Assembly: GCF_026151205.1 (NCBI RefSeq)
Contig: NC_087082.1
Coordinates: 5,401,908-5,465,907 of the forward strand
Length of the DNA: 64,000 nucleotides
Source: Bolinopsis microptera
Taxonomy: Eukaryota > Ctenophora > Tentaculata > Lobata > Bolinopsidae
Direction of reading: 5' to 3'
How positions within the stretch are numbered: the stretch's first letter is position 1; every line of letters starts with the position of its first letter. The translations under genes and the position numbers were made by a program. The notes under the pieces were generated by a model. It had not been told where the DNA came from, searched no databases, and saw only the letters and a list, made by a program, of their open reading frames with translations. Below, in pieces: positions 34,880-48,665 of this stretch.

Positions 34880-34960
34880 AAGTTTTAAACTAATGTAAAA
34901 TTACAACACTATAAATCTATTACATTTATTGAGGCGTTACAGAAGGAATTGATTTAATGT
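34880..34960. repeat. copy of the 53-54 kb foldback core
   Basis: ATTACAACACTATAAATCTA then TTACATTTATTGAG matches the arms of the foldback units at 53262-53345, showing that sequence is dispersed. A 20-bp direct repeat, CGTTACAGAAGGAATTGATT, follows at 34933. Confidence 0.6.
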
Positions 34961-35332
34961 TACAGAAGGAATTGATTTAATGTAGTTGGAGGAGTCCTAA
35001 CTCTCCTCACGTTCTGAAAATGGCGTTTCTCTTGTATCAAATGTTATAGCGTATTTATTTAGCGTTATTATACGCATATATAGCATATATTTCTTGCGAG
35101 CTTGTGATTCGAAAATTGAAAGCTCATATCCCCTTGTCCCTGATTACATGCTAAAACTCTACAATGACGACTATAAATGTAAAAGTAAAATACCTACAAG
35201 TAACGGACAGCATTTCTTTGTTTTTAGCATTTGGCAACCATGGTAACACGTAGAAACTCTTACTTCCCTAACCTGACGCTAGAAGGAGCTAGTCGGAGAT
35301 GGCGAACTCGATAGCACTCCTGAGTTCCTTAC

Positions 35333-35455
35333 CGGCACCTCCGCCAATTTCTGATCTGCCACATCACGGTTTACCACTCTCGGTGTGTCCTGATTCTTCT
35401 GAATCTGACCTTTCTTCCTCGACCTTCTCTGCTGCTGCATCAGCTTCATGTTCAT
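35333..35455 (-). CDS. possible minus-strand first coding exon
   Basis: An ATG at 35455 opens 41 codons (MNMKLMQQQRRSRKKGQIQ, then VADQKLAEVP) ending at donor gtaagg in phase 0. Another frame over the same bases gives an acidic peptide ending in a stop, so the coding frame is not certain. Basic and Gln-rich; not recognised. Confidence 0.3.
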
Positions 35456-35539
35456 TGCTGGAGACGATAATTGTTGTACAATCATTAACCTATAACCTAA
35501 ACCATAGATCAGCTTACTTTTTAATTTTATAATTATAAG

Positions 35540-36890
35540 ATGTTTTTAATTACTATAAGATTTGGTCACGGATATCTCATTAATTTAATATTTCTATCAG
35601 GACCGAACGTTTTCAAATTAATTGAGATTATTGTAATGTTATTTAATCGAATATTACTAACACGACCCGAGACCCATGATCCCCTCGACCTCCGCCACAT
35701 TCTCAAACACTAACAGTACAACCAGGAATAACCTGAAACAATTGGGGGAATCAGCGCTCCATTAGCAGAAACCAATTTAGAGCTAGATCGATTAGAATCT
35801 CCATCGCCAACTGATAATCTAATCTATACTAACAATCTCAAGATGTGTGTTTGTGTGTTCGTTCGTTCGTGTGTAATTTCCGAACGGCTTAATCAAGAAA
35901 ACGATAACAGTTTCGGGGCTGTTTTTTTCGGTATAGTGCCGATAAAACTCTGACCCGCTGACTAGCCAAATGATAAGATTTTTTAAATCGGCCGGTGGTA
36001 AGTGGTTTAATCGATCATTCTGTTACCTAAAGTGTCTCACGTACTCTCACACTCTCGCGCTCTCTGATTCGAACATGAATAGAAATCTTCACCGCTGCAG
36101 GCAAAGATGATAAGAACAACAGGAATGTTTTCAATTTAAACCAGTACTCACGTTAGTGCAGTGGTGAAGCATTGTAATCCCATTTGAGTTTAGATTAGAA
36201 CATGGAGTTAGGAATAGTGTTCGGAATCTTCTACTTCTAAAATATTGTATTACTCAGTTTACTTGTTACTGGTAATTAAAATTTCTCTTCGATTTAACCC
36301 AGTTTAAAAAAATAATCTAAACAGGTTAGTCAGTGCAATATTAAATATTAGAGAAATTTCTTTCGTGCTTAAATTCTATAAACACTTATAGTTATTTTAT
36401 AAAATTTAAATGTCTGAAAATCAAACGTGAAAGTTTAATGGTGGTTCTCGTCGAAATGACAGACCAAGTTTTACAAATACAAATATATACTATGCTAATA
36501 CTATAATTATTAGCATAGAATTTTGGAGTTCTGTCTCAGTCTGATCCGATCGTTTATAATTTCAAAATACAATTTCTGGCACAAAAGTACTGTTGACCAT
36601 TGTTAATGATCTGGCCCGGCGTGCCTAACATTTCGAGAAGAAAGCGGCGCGCGCTACTTCGATTTCGAAGAAATTTAGACGAGTAACATCCATGCATCCG
36701 TCAAAAGTACTGCACAGTTGACAGTATTAAGTTAGCTTTGATTTTATCAATAAAGTATTAAGATTTATAATATTAAGATAATGCAAATGTTATGTACGAG
36801 TGGCAAGTTGCAAGAATTATGTCCATTTACGTTTTAGCAACGCAGTGGACATGAAAACTACACACTATAGTATATTAATATACAATATAT
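35540..36890. other. no gene seen
   Basis: A+T-rich DNA with a GTTCGTTCGTTCGTGTGT microsatellite near 35858 and no exon borders in phase. Confidence 0.4.
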
Positions 36891-36895
36891 ATATT

Positions 36896-37090
36896 ATATT
36901 TGACCAAAACTCATAATTGGGTAGAGTGGACCGCTGCCAGTATCTCTCTTTCCCAAACAAAAGTAAATGATATTATTATTAATTTTGAATGACTGTCTGC
37001 AAATGCAAAATGATACCGAGAATATAAAATGATAAAATCGGTCGCTCGCTTTTCCCATTCATTCACCATTCACGGCTTACGAATTGTAAA
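36896..37090. mobile_element. single arm of the 29.5-kb MITE family
   Basis: ATATTTGACCAAAACTCATA through GGTAGAGTGGACCGCTGCCA to CGCTCGCTTTTCCCATTCAT matches the left arm at 29525 with small insertions. The opposite arm is missing. Confidence 0.8.
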
Positions 37091-40000
37091 AATGATAAAA
37101 TGTTCGTTGCTAGCACTGTGATACTGATAGTTATAACATATAATAGTTATAATACTAGGCTGTGGCAACCGACAAAATGAAAAATTGCTCGATATCAGGT
37201 ATTTTGCGCGACAAGAATGATATGACCCTGTTTTCAATCACTGTTGACTAATTATGATATTAGAAATCGCCTGAGTAGCACTAGCAGCAACCGTTACTGG
37301 GCGGCGCTCAGCCTGTCATTCCGCCGAATCTTTATGTTTATGAACATTATAGCCTGGGGACGGGGGTCCCCCAGGTAACACTAACAGCGACCGTTACCTC
37401 AATCTTTTACTGAAAATTCAATACAATTAATAATATAAGGGATCATCACCCTGATACGACGAAATCAAAAATCTGCTAATCGATGTAATATTATGAGTAC
37501 CTGGGGGCCTCAGGTTTTTGTGTTCTTCGCACTTAAATTCATACATAGTTTTTGCTCATGATATTTCGCTCGCAGATCAAATCACATTTTTTCCGTTCAC
37601 CCTTTTTATATTATAGGTAGAATGTAGGAGTGACGACCCACATACAGCTATGGCTGGAGAGTCTACGCCCCAAAATCAAGATGGATCAACACTGTGTGCT
37701 GTGCTATTTGTTTTCGCTGTTTGTTCGTGGAATGTTAGGGGCTTGGGTAGTCCAGATACTGCGGTTAATGATAAAACTCGGTCTGAACGACTTTTGAAGA
37801 GGGAGTTACTGGGTAATGACTGCAAAAGGTATGGTATGGACATTGTGGGACTACAAGAAACTAAGTGCACTAATCAGGTGGATATCATACTTCACAACAA
37901 CTACAGACTGTTAATTTTGATCAGAAAGAACAATGTCATGGGGGTATCGGATTTGTTATTAGCCCTAAACTGCAACCTTTCATCACAACCTTCAAACAGA
38001 TCTCTGATAGAGTTGGGTATATTGACTTTTGTTTTCCTCTCAAGGGTGGGTAGTAATAAGAATTTCAGGATCATCAACAGTTATGGTCTCACATCTCTTC
38101 GTGCTCAACAACACCCTGACAAACTGTCCTCAGTTCTATAGAGATTTACACAATGTATCCTCTACTCCATCAAAATGGGAAATGTTCCACTGCCGGAGAT
38201 TTCAACTCAAAGCTGGGTAACGAACTAGGGTTGATGAACAATTAGGTCTGGAAGGTTTGATAGGTAGACATGGTATTGGGACTAGAAATGAAATGGGGAG
38301 CATTTACTTGAATTTATGGTTAAAGAAGGACCTAACTGCATGTAATTACTTTGTTTGATCATCCAGTAGGCACAAACTGACTTGGACTGGTGAACACAGG
38401 ACTAAGAGAAATACTCCTATATACGCTCAACTTGACTATGTGCTTTGCAGGAGGAGGTCTACAGTTTTAATAAAGGACAGCAGATCATACGGAGGCGCTG
38501 AGCTACGATCTGATCACAAACCTGTTGTAACTCGATTAACGCTGAAAAATCATGTTCTCATTCACAAAACCAACAAATCAGACAGCACTCAGTTTGACTG
38601 TTCAACTCTCTACAGGGAAAAGAACTCAGACAGAAATATCAAAGTGCGGGTTGCTGAAAGGTTTATCGGGTAAAACTTATCCAGATGACCAAATGAGAAA
38701 ATGAATGAACTTTTTTAGTGACATACGTGCGTGTGCTGAAGAAACTATACCACTGAAAGGGAAATCCTCTAAACAAAATTTCTCCAGTGATCTAACAGTA
38801 GCTTCATTAGTTGCTAAAAAGCCGGTGATCAGACTGTGAAGATCAAATCAGCCCCAAGCGGTAGTGATGTTAGTGAAGATAGGAGAGAAGTTAGAAAGAT
38901 TCAGAATAGCATTTCTAAGAGGACTAGTGCAAATAAATAACATGAAGGCCTGATGCCTCTAGCAGAAGAAATAAATAACACTGACGACACCAGAAAGATG
39001 TTTGAAGCCTCAAGATATTTAGCTGGTATAAAAAAGTCGGGTAACATAGTGGTCAATGATACCAACAACAATCCTATTGGTCCGATTTAGGGAAAGCAAA
39101 CACAGCGAAATCTTTCTTCGAAAAACAACTACAACAGAAGGAGTAGAAGCTGCAACTTTTACCTGTGATCCAAACCACCTTGATAACCCCATTACACCAG
39201 TTGAAGTTAAACTTGCTGCAAGTAAACTCAAATCAACCGTGCCCGTGGTCCAGATAATCTCCAGAAAAGAGTTGATAAAGAAAGCCCCATCCAACACTTT
39301 TGAGAAGTATGTGAGGCAATTAACGAGTCCATTGTGGGAACAAATACATTAGTTCGATAGGACAAGGTATTGTGACCCTCTTTCAGAAGCCCGGAAAACC
39401 TAAAGGGCCCCTCACAAGCCTTAACCTACTTACACTGTTAAACGGATCGAGGAAGATCTCACTCAAATTGCCTTAAAACGGGTTGAGAGTAGAATTGACA
39501 ACTACACCATGCCATGGCGAGTGCTTTCAAGAAAAGGTAGGAGCTGCTCAGAATTGTGTGGGCTCAGAGAATGCTCATATCTGTTGTGATGAGGAAGAAA
39601 TGGACATTTAGCAAAATGGGTATTGATAGAGTAAGCTTTTGATACCGTGAAAAGGATACTATCATAAATGTTTTGAAAGATGCTGGTTTTCGGAGGACGA
39701 AAATTCGCTTAGTTCAATACCTTCTATCGAATACTCTCCTTAGAGTTCGTGTTTAACTCCTCACTGTCGGAAGAGTTGAAAGTTTACTCGGACCTTTCAA
39801 GGTGACAGTCTTATCTGGAAAGCTATTCACACTTTTTCTTGCAGCAGCCTTACACCACCTCAGAGCTGTATCTGGGAGACCAAACCCACCAGTATCAGAA
39901 CTAGGTTTTCCAACTGAGTGGAAAAATCAGACGATTTGACTTTGCTGACGAGGACATCGAGAAACGAAATTTTCCTTCCTGCAGTGAAAGAGATCCAAAG

Positions 40001-40280
40001 ACTGGAACCTCCAAGTAAATGAAAGTAAAACTGAATTCAGTACCTTCTACCTGGCGAAAAAATCTGATAAAGACCTAACGTCAGCCTTTTAGCTAATAAT
40101 TGAACCATGGCGAAGTAATAAGCCCACTGGGTTTTCCTTACTGTACTGAGAAGGACATTCAAAAAAGGAAAATCCTAGCTGAAATTGCTTTTAAGAACTT
40201 CGAAAAAGTTTGTTGTCCGGTAAAAAATTTTCCCCCTTGAAAGAAAGCTGAGGTTAATAACGCTCAAGTTGTATCTGAAG

Positions 40281-43200
40281 TAAGGGAAAAGTGGGTCGAT
40301 TTAAAAGGGTTCCGTTGGATTTGAATGTTCACAAAGGATTTCTCAACGGAATATGGTAGTTAGGACCCCTACAAACTAATTAACTTGTTGCCAATTTTTT
40401 TATCTCAAGAAACACCACTTTACCACTTTTTACCACCTTTGTACCACTTTTCTGGTTTGCCAATATCTTTAGTTGTGAACGTCGTAGAAGGCTAAAAATT
40501 TAAAACCTAGAATGTTTATCTTATCAAGGAGTAAAACTTTTTAATCAACAATTTTTACATTGGACAATCACAAATTGGATAATTACCAATTAGTTAATCA
40601 CCAAAAAAAGTGAAAATTTGTTTATTGGCTTAAAATGATTGAAATCGTTTGAAACACGGAGAAAGTGTAGTTTTTAGAAAAACTTCAAAAATTTTTCACT
40701 TAAAATTTTTTTTCGAGACTTCAAAAAAAAGTTTGAAAAGTTTGAAAATTTTTTTTCGCCAAAAAGTGATCGATTGCATGAAACGTGGATAATATGCCTT
40801 GCAGAAAAATTTCGAAGATTTTTAGATTGAGAATACTAAAATCATCAATATTTGAAGTTGGAGTTCAGTAAATCTCGACATATATTAGTAATTAGAAGTA
40901 GCTTAGCGGAAAGGGCTGGACCTGAAAAAGGTTAACCACACAATATTAGAGTTTTCGAAACTAATTACAATACAGCTTATCAAATTCCACATAAAGAAAC
41001 AGGCACAAAAGGAACATTTAAGATCGAACCGATTTTACCTGCTGTACTACTTTTTATTGATTTCAATGATCAAAACCTCTGTCAATCTTGCCAATCTATA
41101 CCGGGTATCTGAATGTACCGGACCTCTTATTTACCCTATAATTAGACCCATTTTTGTGCAAGAAATACGATTTCTCACAGGGGTTTGTTTAAACTGTGCA
41201 CTTTTTATCACTCTCGCAACTCGCAAGGGGCCTGGTATTATAGGGGGGTATAGGAAGCGATGTAAAAATACCTTCCATCATCCTTTGTGCTTTTTTGTAT
41301 TTGAATGCGCATGCCGCTTCTTTTGCTATGCCATATACCTCGAATAACCCCCATATGTCCATTGCCAGGGTCGGTAAGCTGGAGATAGCATTGAAAAGTT
41401 GCTAGAAATAGCTAGTTTTAGAGTAAAACTGGTGGTAGCTGGGGGTGCTAGCAGGGATGTAGCAGAACGAAGCTACACGGGTTTCATTGGATTTGGGTTA
41501 TTTTAAGGGCCCCAAAAGAGTCCCGGGAACTAAAGTTACTTAAGATTGCAGTTTAGGGCATTTGTAAACCACGGTGTATCAGGGACACAGAGCACAGTGC
41601 AGGAGTACTGCCAATAGAACATGCAAGTGATACGTCTGCAACAGTAAAACGCCGACGAAGCTAGACTTAGAGTGAACTGATGGAAGCAGGGGGGTGCTAA
41701 AATGGAGGTACAGAACGTACTACATGATGAAAACAGAAAACAAGGCTGGTTGGACCTAAAAAGATGTGAATCTGCCCCTATAGATCCGTGAAAGAGCGAG
41801 TACAAAGAGTTTGATCACTAACCTAAAGCCCCAAAAGAAGAAGAGGCTAAAGAGACTCACTTTGATCAATAAATCCGGTACGGCAAGGTCTGTAGCCTTG
41901 AAAGAAGATACCTTTAAGTAATTCATGCAGAAAAGTCGATTTATAAAAAGGGGTTCTTTGGGATCTAAAAAGGGTGGGTCAGTCTCTCTGTTTTCATAAG
42001 ATTCTGATGAAATGCTGTTAAGCTCAGGACGGTGATCTTAATAGGTCGGATAGCTGTATCTGGTTGCTTCCACCCACCCTTTTCGCTTGAAAATAAGTTC
42101 TCCCCCCACCTCTTCCAAAAATACATTTTACCAGAGCAGGAAACCTTTTCCCTTCCTCCTTCTTTCAACACAAACACAATCAGGTTCCAGCTACTCTCCT
42201 CCTCTGCAGCCACAATCTTATCTCCTTCTTCGGAGTTTTACTGTTGCAGACACGTATCACTTGCACATCTTTTGCAGTACTCCTGCACTGTAGCTCTGTG
42301 TCCCTGACTACACCGTGGTTTACACTGCCCCTAAACTGCAATCTTAAGTAACTTTAGTTCCGGCACTCTTTGGCCATTAAAATAACCAACTCCAATGAAA
42401 CCCCGTGTAGCTACGTTCTGCTACATCCATCTAGCACACCACCCAGCTACCACCATTTACTCTAAATCTAGCTATTTCTACAACTTTTCAATGCTATCTC
42501 CAGCTCTATCCCGACCCTGGCAATGACATATGGGGGTTATTTGAGGTATATGGGATAGCAAACGAAGCGGCATGCGCATTCACAATACAAAAGCCACAAT
42601 GGATATGGAAGGTATAATTACACCGCTTCCTATACCCCCCCCCCCCCCCCCCCCCCCCTATAATACCAGGCCTCTTTCGAGTTGCGAGAGTACAAAAAGT
42701 GCACAGTTTAAAGAAACCCCTGTGAGAAATCGCATTTCTTGCACAACTGGGTCTAATTATAAGGGGAAAATAAGAGGTCCGGTACATTCAGATACCCGGG
42801 ATAGATTTGGCAAGATTGACAGAGGTTTTGATCATTGAAATCAATAAAATGATAGTACAGCAGGTAAAATCGTTCGATCTTAAATGGTCCTTTGTGCTGT
42901 TTCTTCTTATGTGGAATTTGATAAGCTGTATTGTAATTAGTTATGAAACTCTAATATTGTGTGGTTAACCTTTTTCAGGTCCAGCCCTTTCCGCTAAGCT
43001 ATTCCTAATTACTAAAATATGTCGAGATTTACTGAACTCCAACTTCAAATATTGATGATTTTAGTATTCCCCAATCTAAAAAATCTTCGAAGTTTTTCTG
43101 CAAAGCATTTTTATCCACGTTTCATGCAATTCGATCACTTTTGGCGGAAAAAAATATTTTCAAATTTTCAAACTTTTTTTTTAAGTCTCGGAAAAAAAAT

Positions 43201-43612
43201 TGTAGATGAAAAATTTTTGAAGTAGTTTTCTAAACTACATTCTCCGTGTTTCAAACGATTTCAATCATTTAGCCAAATAAAAAATTTCACTTTTTTGGTG
43301 AATAACTAAGTGGTTAATTAGCCAATTAGCTGATTGTCCGATGTAAAAACTTTGATACAAAAGTTTTACCTCCTTGATAAGATATACATTCTAGGTTAAT
43401 TTGCAGCCTTCTATGATGGTTTTTCACAACTAAGATATTTGGCAAACCAGAAAGGTGGTACAAAGGTGGTAAAAAGTGGTAAAGTGTGAGTTCCGTTGAG
43501 ATACAAAATTGGCACAAGTCTAATTATGTTCGTAAGGGGTCCTAACTACCATATTCCGTTGAGAAATCCTTGTGAACATTCGAATCCAACGGAAAAACCA
43601 CTTTTCCCCTTA
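40281..43612. mobile_element. 3.3-kb element with inverted arms of about 1.4 kb, inserted in the LINE
   Basis: The left arm from TAAGGGAAAAGTGGG (40281) to about 41665 is repeated inverted from about 42225 to 43612 (ending CCACTTTTCCCCTTA). Matched landmarks include TACCACTTTTTACCACCTTT, ACGTCGTAGAAGG, TAAACTGTGCACTTT and TTTCAATGCTATCTCCAGCT. The spacer of about 560 bp has no convincing ORF. LINE coding sequence breaks off on one side and resumes on the other, so this is an insertion. No transposase is present; a target duplication is not clear. Confidence 0.85.
42633..42659. repeat. poly-C tract
   Basis: About 27 C in the right arm of the inverted-repeat element; the matching spot in the left arm (near 41243) has only six G, so the tract expanded after duplication. 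Confidence 0.9.
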
Positions 43613-44104
43613 CTAAATGTATTAATTTACAACTCAAATAGTTGGATCCAAAAAAGCAACCAAAGAGAAAATGGACACACTTCACGTAGCCCCCTCAGGT
43701 CCATTTAAAACATCAAATGGCCTAAAGGGATGATAAGCAACAAAGCATTTTATGAAAAGGTGCAAAGTTGAAAAGTTATCAAAGCGTATCGAACACCAGC
43801 GTGGAAATTTTGGACACCCTCTCAGAGTATGGAGACACCCAGCCCAAACGGGGTCTCTCTTTTGCTATTGAATCAGATAATTTATTTATTGGAAATTGGG
43901 GAGACCTAGAATGAACTTGTTATCGGTTTTTAAGAAGTGATTTAAGTAGTAGAAATTTGCAAATGGACAACTTCCATGAATTGAACGAAATTAGAGATAT
44001 AGCTGCATGCAACAGATTTGGGAAAATCTTTTTCAAGGGTACAGTTTAACCGCATTAAGGTATTTTTAAGAATCATTTTTGTCGGTAAGATCCTGTTTTA
44101 TAAT

Positions 44105-44410
44105 AATAATACCCTTTTTATTAAAAAAGCAATAGTGAAAGTTACGAAGGACGTTTTTGCAGAAAACGTGGATTTTGGAAAACGTTTGTAGGTGGTTAAA
44201 ATATGTCGTCGGTACGTACTTTCCGTTAGTACCCCTTTCAACTACGCGCAGTGCAGCGCGCGAGTATTGCTTGCGGAGATATATGTATATAGCTAGCCTG
44301 CAATGAATGCGCGGCGCGAAATGTATTTTAATGTATAAAATGTAGTATATACTAATATATTAGGTAATAAGCCCAATTTTATTAGGTGGCATGCTAGTAT
44401 AGTTTTACTG
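44105..44410. repeat. dispersed repeat, first copy
   Basis: Shares AAGCAATAGTGAAAGTTACG, GTTTTTGCAGAAAA, ATATGTCGTC, TTGCTTGCGGAGAT and GTATTTTAATGTATAA in order with 60600-60905. Probably a transposon end or short element; no ORF. Confidence 0.75.
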
Positions 44411-46417
44411 ATGGTATCAATATTATTATTAAAAAGTGAGCTGATGGAATATTTTTTTATAGTTATAGTGAATGGAAACTAGCGTCCGCCAAAACGAAAC
44501 AACGGGCGCAATTCTTGTTACAAAACGAAACAGAGACTACTTTCTACTGTATATACTAGTACTACTACTGATTTACAAAAGTGGTCCTGGTGACCACGCC
44601 CCTACGAGCAAGAAGACAGTAATTCTGCCCATAATAATAAAAAAGGGGGGAGTTTTCCTACCTTGCAGTTGCAGATCGAGAACGTAGTAAACTGCACCAA
44701 GTAAAGGACCCTATATAATGGCCCCTAAATAAAAGCCTGTCAAAATTAAACAAAGCCATTAGTGGGACGGGATAAACTTTGCACCTGTCATTATTTTAAG
44801 TCCCATGTTGTCCTAAAAGCATTTTATTATCAAACTTTAATTTTCAGGATTGGACCCCACCATCACTACCACAGATTCCAATAACTGTTCGCTAATCGAC
44901 ATTTGACCCGCCCCAATTTTTCTTTGAAAGTTAAACATTTCTTTGGCTTACCTTTGCTCTAGCCCACTATCTTTGAAAGCCCCAATTTTCTTTGATTTGA
45001 CTGTCAAACAAAATATTTCCCGTTATCCGAAATATGCGCGCTGCTTTGTACATTTTTGATTTTATTAACTTCACTTTGATAAAAGTTTTCATTTCTTATA
45101 ATTTTAATAGCTGACAACAACTATATGATTAGTACTTCCGCTTCAGTAAAGCTAAATGTAAGAGGTTTACAACAAATTAAACTTTGCATTTAGTTAATAA
45201 ATTAAGAATATTGTTTTTAATACAGACTACAGATAAAGTAACACAAACATAAAATGTAGCTTTTAAAGCTATGTAATAAATTTAACCTACAATAAAACCT
45301 TTTAAAAAGCGTCTTTTTAAAAAAAAAACGTTTTTATAAAAATAAAATTTCTTCCGAAATAGAGGTCATATCTTCTTTTAAAGCAAAGCTGCACATAGAA
45401 GTCCCGGACCCCTCCGACATAAAGTAGACGATAAATTTGTCGAATATAGATACGGTAAATTTAGATTAAAACAATGCTAGCACTAGCAGCAGTAACCTAC
45501 TGTTCCGCTCGTGGCCAGCACACGAAACAGCAAACCGTACTTAACATTTGAGTGGGAGGTTTCACCTTCTTAATAGCCATATCACAAGGCTTCTTATTTA
45601 TCAATATCACATTTGTAGTTGGGTAACATTAAAAAAAGTGCGCCATCTTTAATCTGAAGTTCAAATCGACTCATAAATATAGCCCCCTTGAACTCTTTAA
45701 TCTGAATGCTTCTAATTTTTAGAAATAATAAGATAATGATGAGATGATTGAGATTCTTCGCAGAAATAAAGAAATATAAATAAAAGAGGTATATTAATAA
45801 TTTATAAATCATTGATAAACACTAATGCTATCTAGATATTTGTGATTATGACTGGCTAATAATAATAGTAGTACTAATAACATTATACTCATTAGAAATA
45901 CTACTTCTATCAATCTGGCGACCTGTTCTCACAAATGGGCGGTCTTATTTTCTTACCATGACTATGAGCCATGTAAATTGAAAACGAAACAGCAAACCTT
46001 AACATTTGTAAATTGAAAATGTTTCCGCGAGCGTAATTAATTGATTTAAAATCGCCCAAACTCCAAAGGAAAAAACGAAAATAACGTTAGGTGCGTGATT
46101 AATTGAGGAACTTGACGAATCAAATTTTCATTTCTAAAAATTGAATTGATAAGCTAGAATGCGTCCTTCCAAGAAATTAACGAAAAACGCCAAATTTCTC
46201 ATGTCAGTAGATAAAAAATAATTGCCAAATTCTATTAACGGAGGAAAACAGGCGCCATGTTATAATTAATATAGTTTTATACTTAAGATATGTTAAATTC
46301 CAGGTTCTCCAAACCAAAACCAATTCCTACAAAATTACATAAAAAAGGTATAACCTCAAGATCCATTTCCTGATCCAGACTTCGAGTCCAGATCTTCTGA
46401 CAAACTGTAAACCCGGG
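44411..46417. other. no gene seen
   Basis: Two kilobases of A+T-rich DNA up to the end of the CAD remains. Short open frames have no borders or recognisable content. Confidence 0.45.
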
Positions 46418-48289
46418 TCATCCTAAACATTTGCCCAGCAGCATAGCCAGCAGTGCCATCCTAACCATACACTCCGTTCTCAGCTTGTCTAAAGTATAGC
46501 GGCTCGTGGATCTGCATCTATCTCAACACTGAAGTGAGAAAAAAGGGGTATGAATTAAACGCTGTAACCATGACCAACACTGTTATCTTACACTAAACGG
46601 CTGTGATTCAAAGAACAGTTGTTCTAGAACATTGTACTAAAGAACTGACCTGAATCTCGGTTGACGCGAGGTAGAGGATGCATGACAACCATGCCAGGTT
46701 AGCTTTTATCAGAGTCTCAGGCGTTATCAGGTAGGAATCCATTACCTAGGAGTTAGTATCAACGCTCAACAGAATAAATCACTTCTTTTGGGCAGGAAAA
46801 CAAAACATCTTTACATAAATCACTCCGAGCTATAATACCTACACACTAAAGTTAACACTCAAAACAAACGCCTGAAAGAAACTCTTTTAGATTAAAAAAC
46901 ATCAAACTTTTTCAGTGCCACAATCGCATGCGAAGCAGAGTTAACAGAAACTGTGTCAAGTGTGACTTATTCGTGCGGCTCATTTAAAAAATTGAGACTA
47001 GCATTTGACTTAGACGTATCCTACTCTCCAGTTTGTTTCGTTATTATAATGCCTAGTTGTAACACAGTACGGTATTTGATAACCCACGCAGTATCCGCGT
47101 TAAACCACTCTGGCCTTAAACGTGCGTTTAATTAATTGGGTAATAGGTCTTTAATTAACTCGCACGCCACTTGTGTCCTAACATCTGATTCACATCTGAT
47201 TCAGAGCACATGTACAGTACACGCGTGCGCGGCGCGGCGGTAAAATTCAAATTAGTCCGCGCGATCGCAATACTAAGGAACCAATGCGTGATACATAACC
47301 AGCACTTTTGTAGTGAGACCGAGCTTTGAACCAACCTTTTCGTATCCTCAGGCGACGGGAATCTTTCTTTCTGTATCCGGGTTTACATATAGCACATCAG
47401 TGGATGGCATGGCGTCCAGCAGATCTCTGTAGCTAGTCTGAAATTAATCGGGGCTAAAGATTTGCTGTAGAGACTTAGTGTAATATTATAATCCGTCTCA
47501 TGCCTATTTTAGACAAATGGAAATGAAATTAGGTCCGTTAAACCACAAAATATCAGCTATATATTGGAAATAATCCATTACCTGCGGTAGTCCTTTGTTC
47601 TTGACATAATCTATCACATCAGCAGGCATGTCAGCTCAGGACGGGGACACGTATTGCAGCTTAACATTGTACAGAGTGAGTAGCCTCGCCAGACTGTGAA
47701 CAGTTCATCCGTGCTTCAAATCTCCACCATCGTCACCTGGGTAATTATCAGTGTTATCTGGTGTCCTTGTCATTTGTGTAGTGTAATTAAATGTAAAAAT
47801 TACTTAATATTACCACATTAGTGTGTTGCACTAGTCCTTGAGGCTTCAAGTGTGCCCTAATTAACAGATTAAGAGGAATACATGAGAATATTGTACCGTT
47901 ATTTTCCGTAACAGTTCCTATTTCCTCTCTGATAGTGAACACGTCCAGTAGAGCCTGTGTTGGGTGCTCCCCACTCCATCTCCCCCGTTTATCAGGGTTT
48001 ATGTAGGTGCCTTGTAGTGTGGATATGTTAGATACGTGCACATAAAGTCACAAGATAACTCACAACTTAGTATGGTTTTAAAGGGTTTAATAAAGATGAA
48101 ATAATATTATATATAGTTATAACTATTACTAACCTAGCAGCAGTAGTGACTTGTCCAGGGGGAGGATGTCTCATTACCATTATATCACAATAACCTTGAA
48201 TATTTCTAACTGTGTCCTCTACACTTTCTCCTTTCAGCAAACTACTCTCACTTGGACTAAGAGTTATCACTGTACCACCTAAACAAGGT

Positions 48290-48665
48290 TGTCATGGTTA
48301 CAGTGTTGTCATGATTACAGTGTTGTCTTGATTATAGTGTTGTCATGGTTACAGTGTTGTCATGGTTAGTGGTTTACAGTGTTGCATGGTTACAGTGATA
48401 CCATGGTTACAGTGTTACCATGGTTACAGTGTTACCATGGTTACAGTGTTACCAAGGGTTACAGTGTTACCATGGTTACAGTGTTACCATGGTTACAGTG
48501 TTACCATGGTTACAGTGTTACCATGGTTACAGTGTTACCATGGTTACAGTGTTACCATGGTTACAGTGTTACCATGGTTACAGTGTTACCATGGTTATAG
48601 TGTTACCATGGTTACAGTATTACCATGGTTACAGTGTTACCATAGTTACAGTGTTGTTGAAGTTA
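48290..48665. repeat. minisatellite, 17 bp unit, about 20 copies
   Basis: Tandem GGTTACAGTGTTACCAT, preceded by a looser form with GTTGTCAT. It lies in the CAD intron between exons 48134 and 48681. The repeat ORFs in three frames are not genes. Confidence 0.95.

Larger units (their letters stand above)
37590..44050 (+). mobile_element. decayed LINE (non-LTR retrotransposon), split by a later insertion
   Basis: Two parts, 37590-40280 and 43613-44050. The first holds an apurinic-type endonuclease (CSWNVRGLG, IVGLQETK, TAGDFNSK, and SDHKPVVTRL near 38509) and then a reverse transcriptase in broken frames (KPGKPKGPLTSLN near 39390, FDTVKR near 39640, FQGDS near 39797). The second holds the C-terminal part (YNSNSW near 43632, then EKMDTLH-like and GHTLR-like pieces), with the frame ending near 44047. 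Many stops and shifts show it is dead. An EN-RT single-ORF layout suggests the RTE group or a relative; the clade is not settled. Confidence 0.85.

Noticed and set aside
42572-42838. ORFs over the poly-C tract in the inverted-repeat element
   Set aside because: Mirror images of ORFs in the other arm, driven by the C run; no protein signature.
47636-47707. TGA read as an amino acid in CAD
   Set aside because: The intact sulfotransferase ends naturally at TGA and the same CAD copy has several frame shifts, so damage or error is simpler than recoding.
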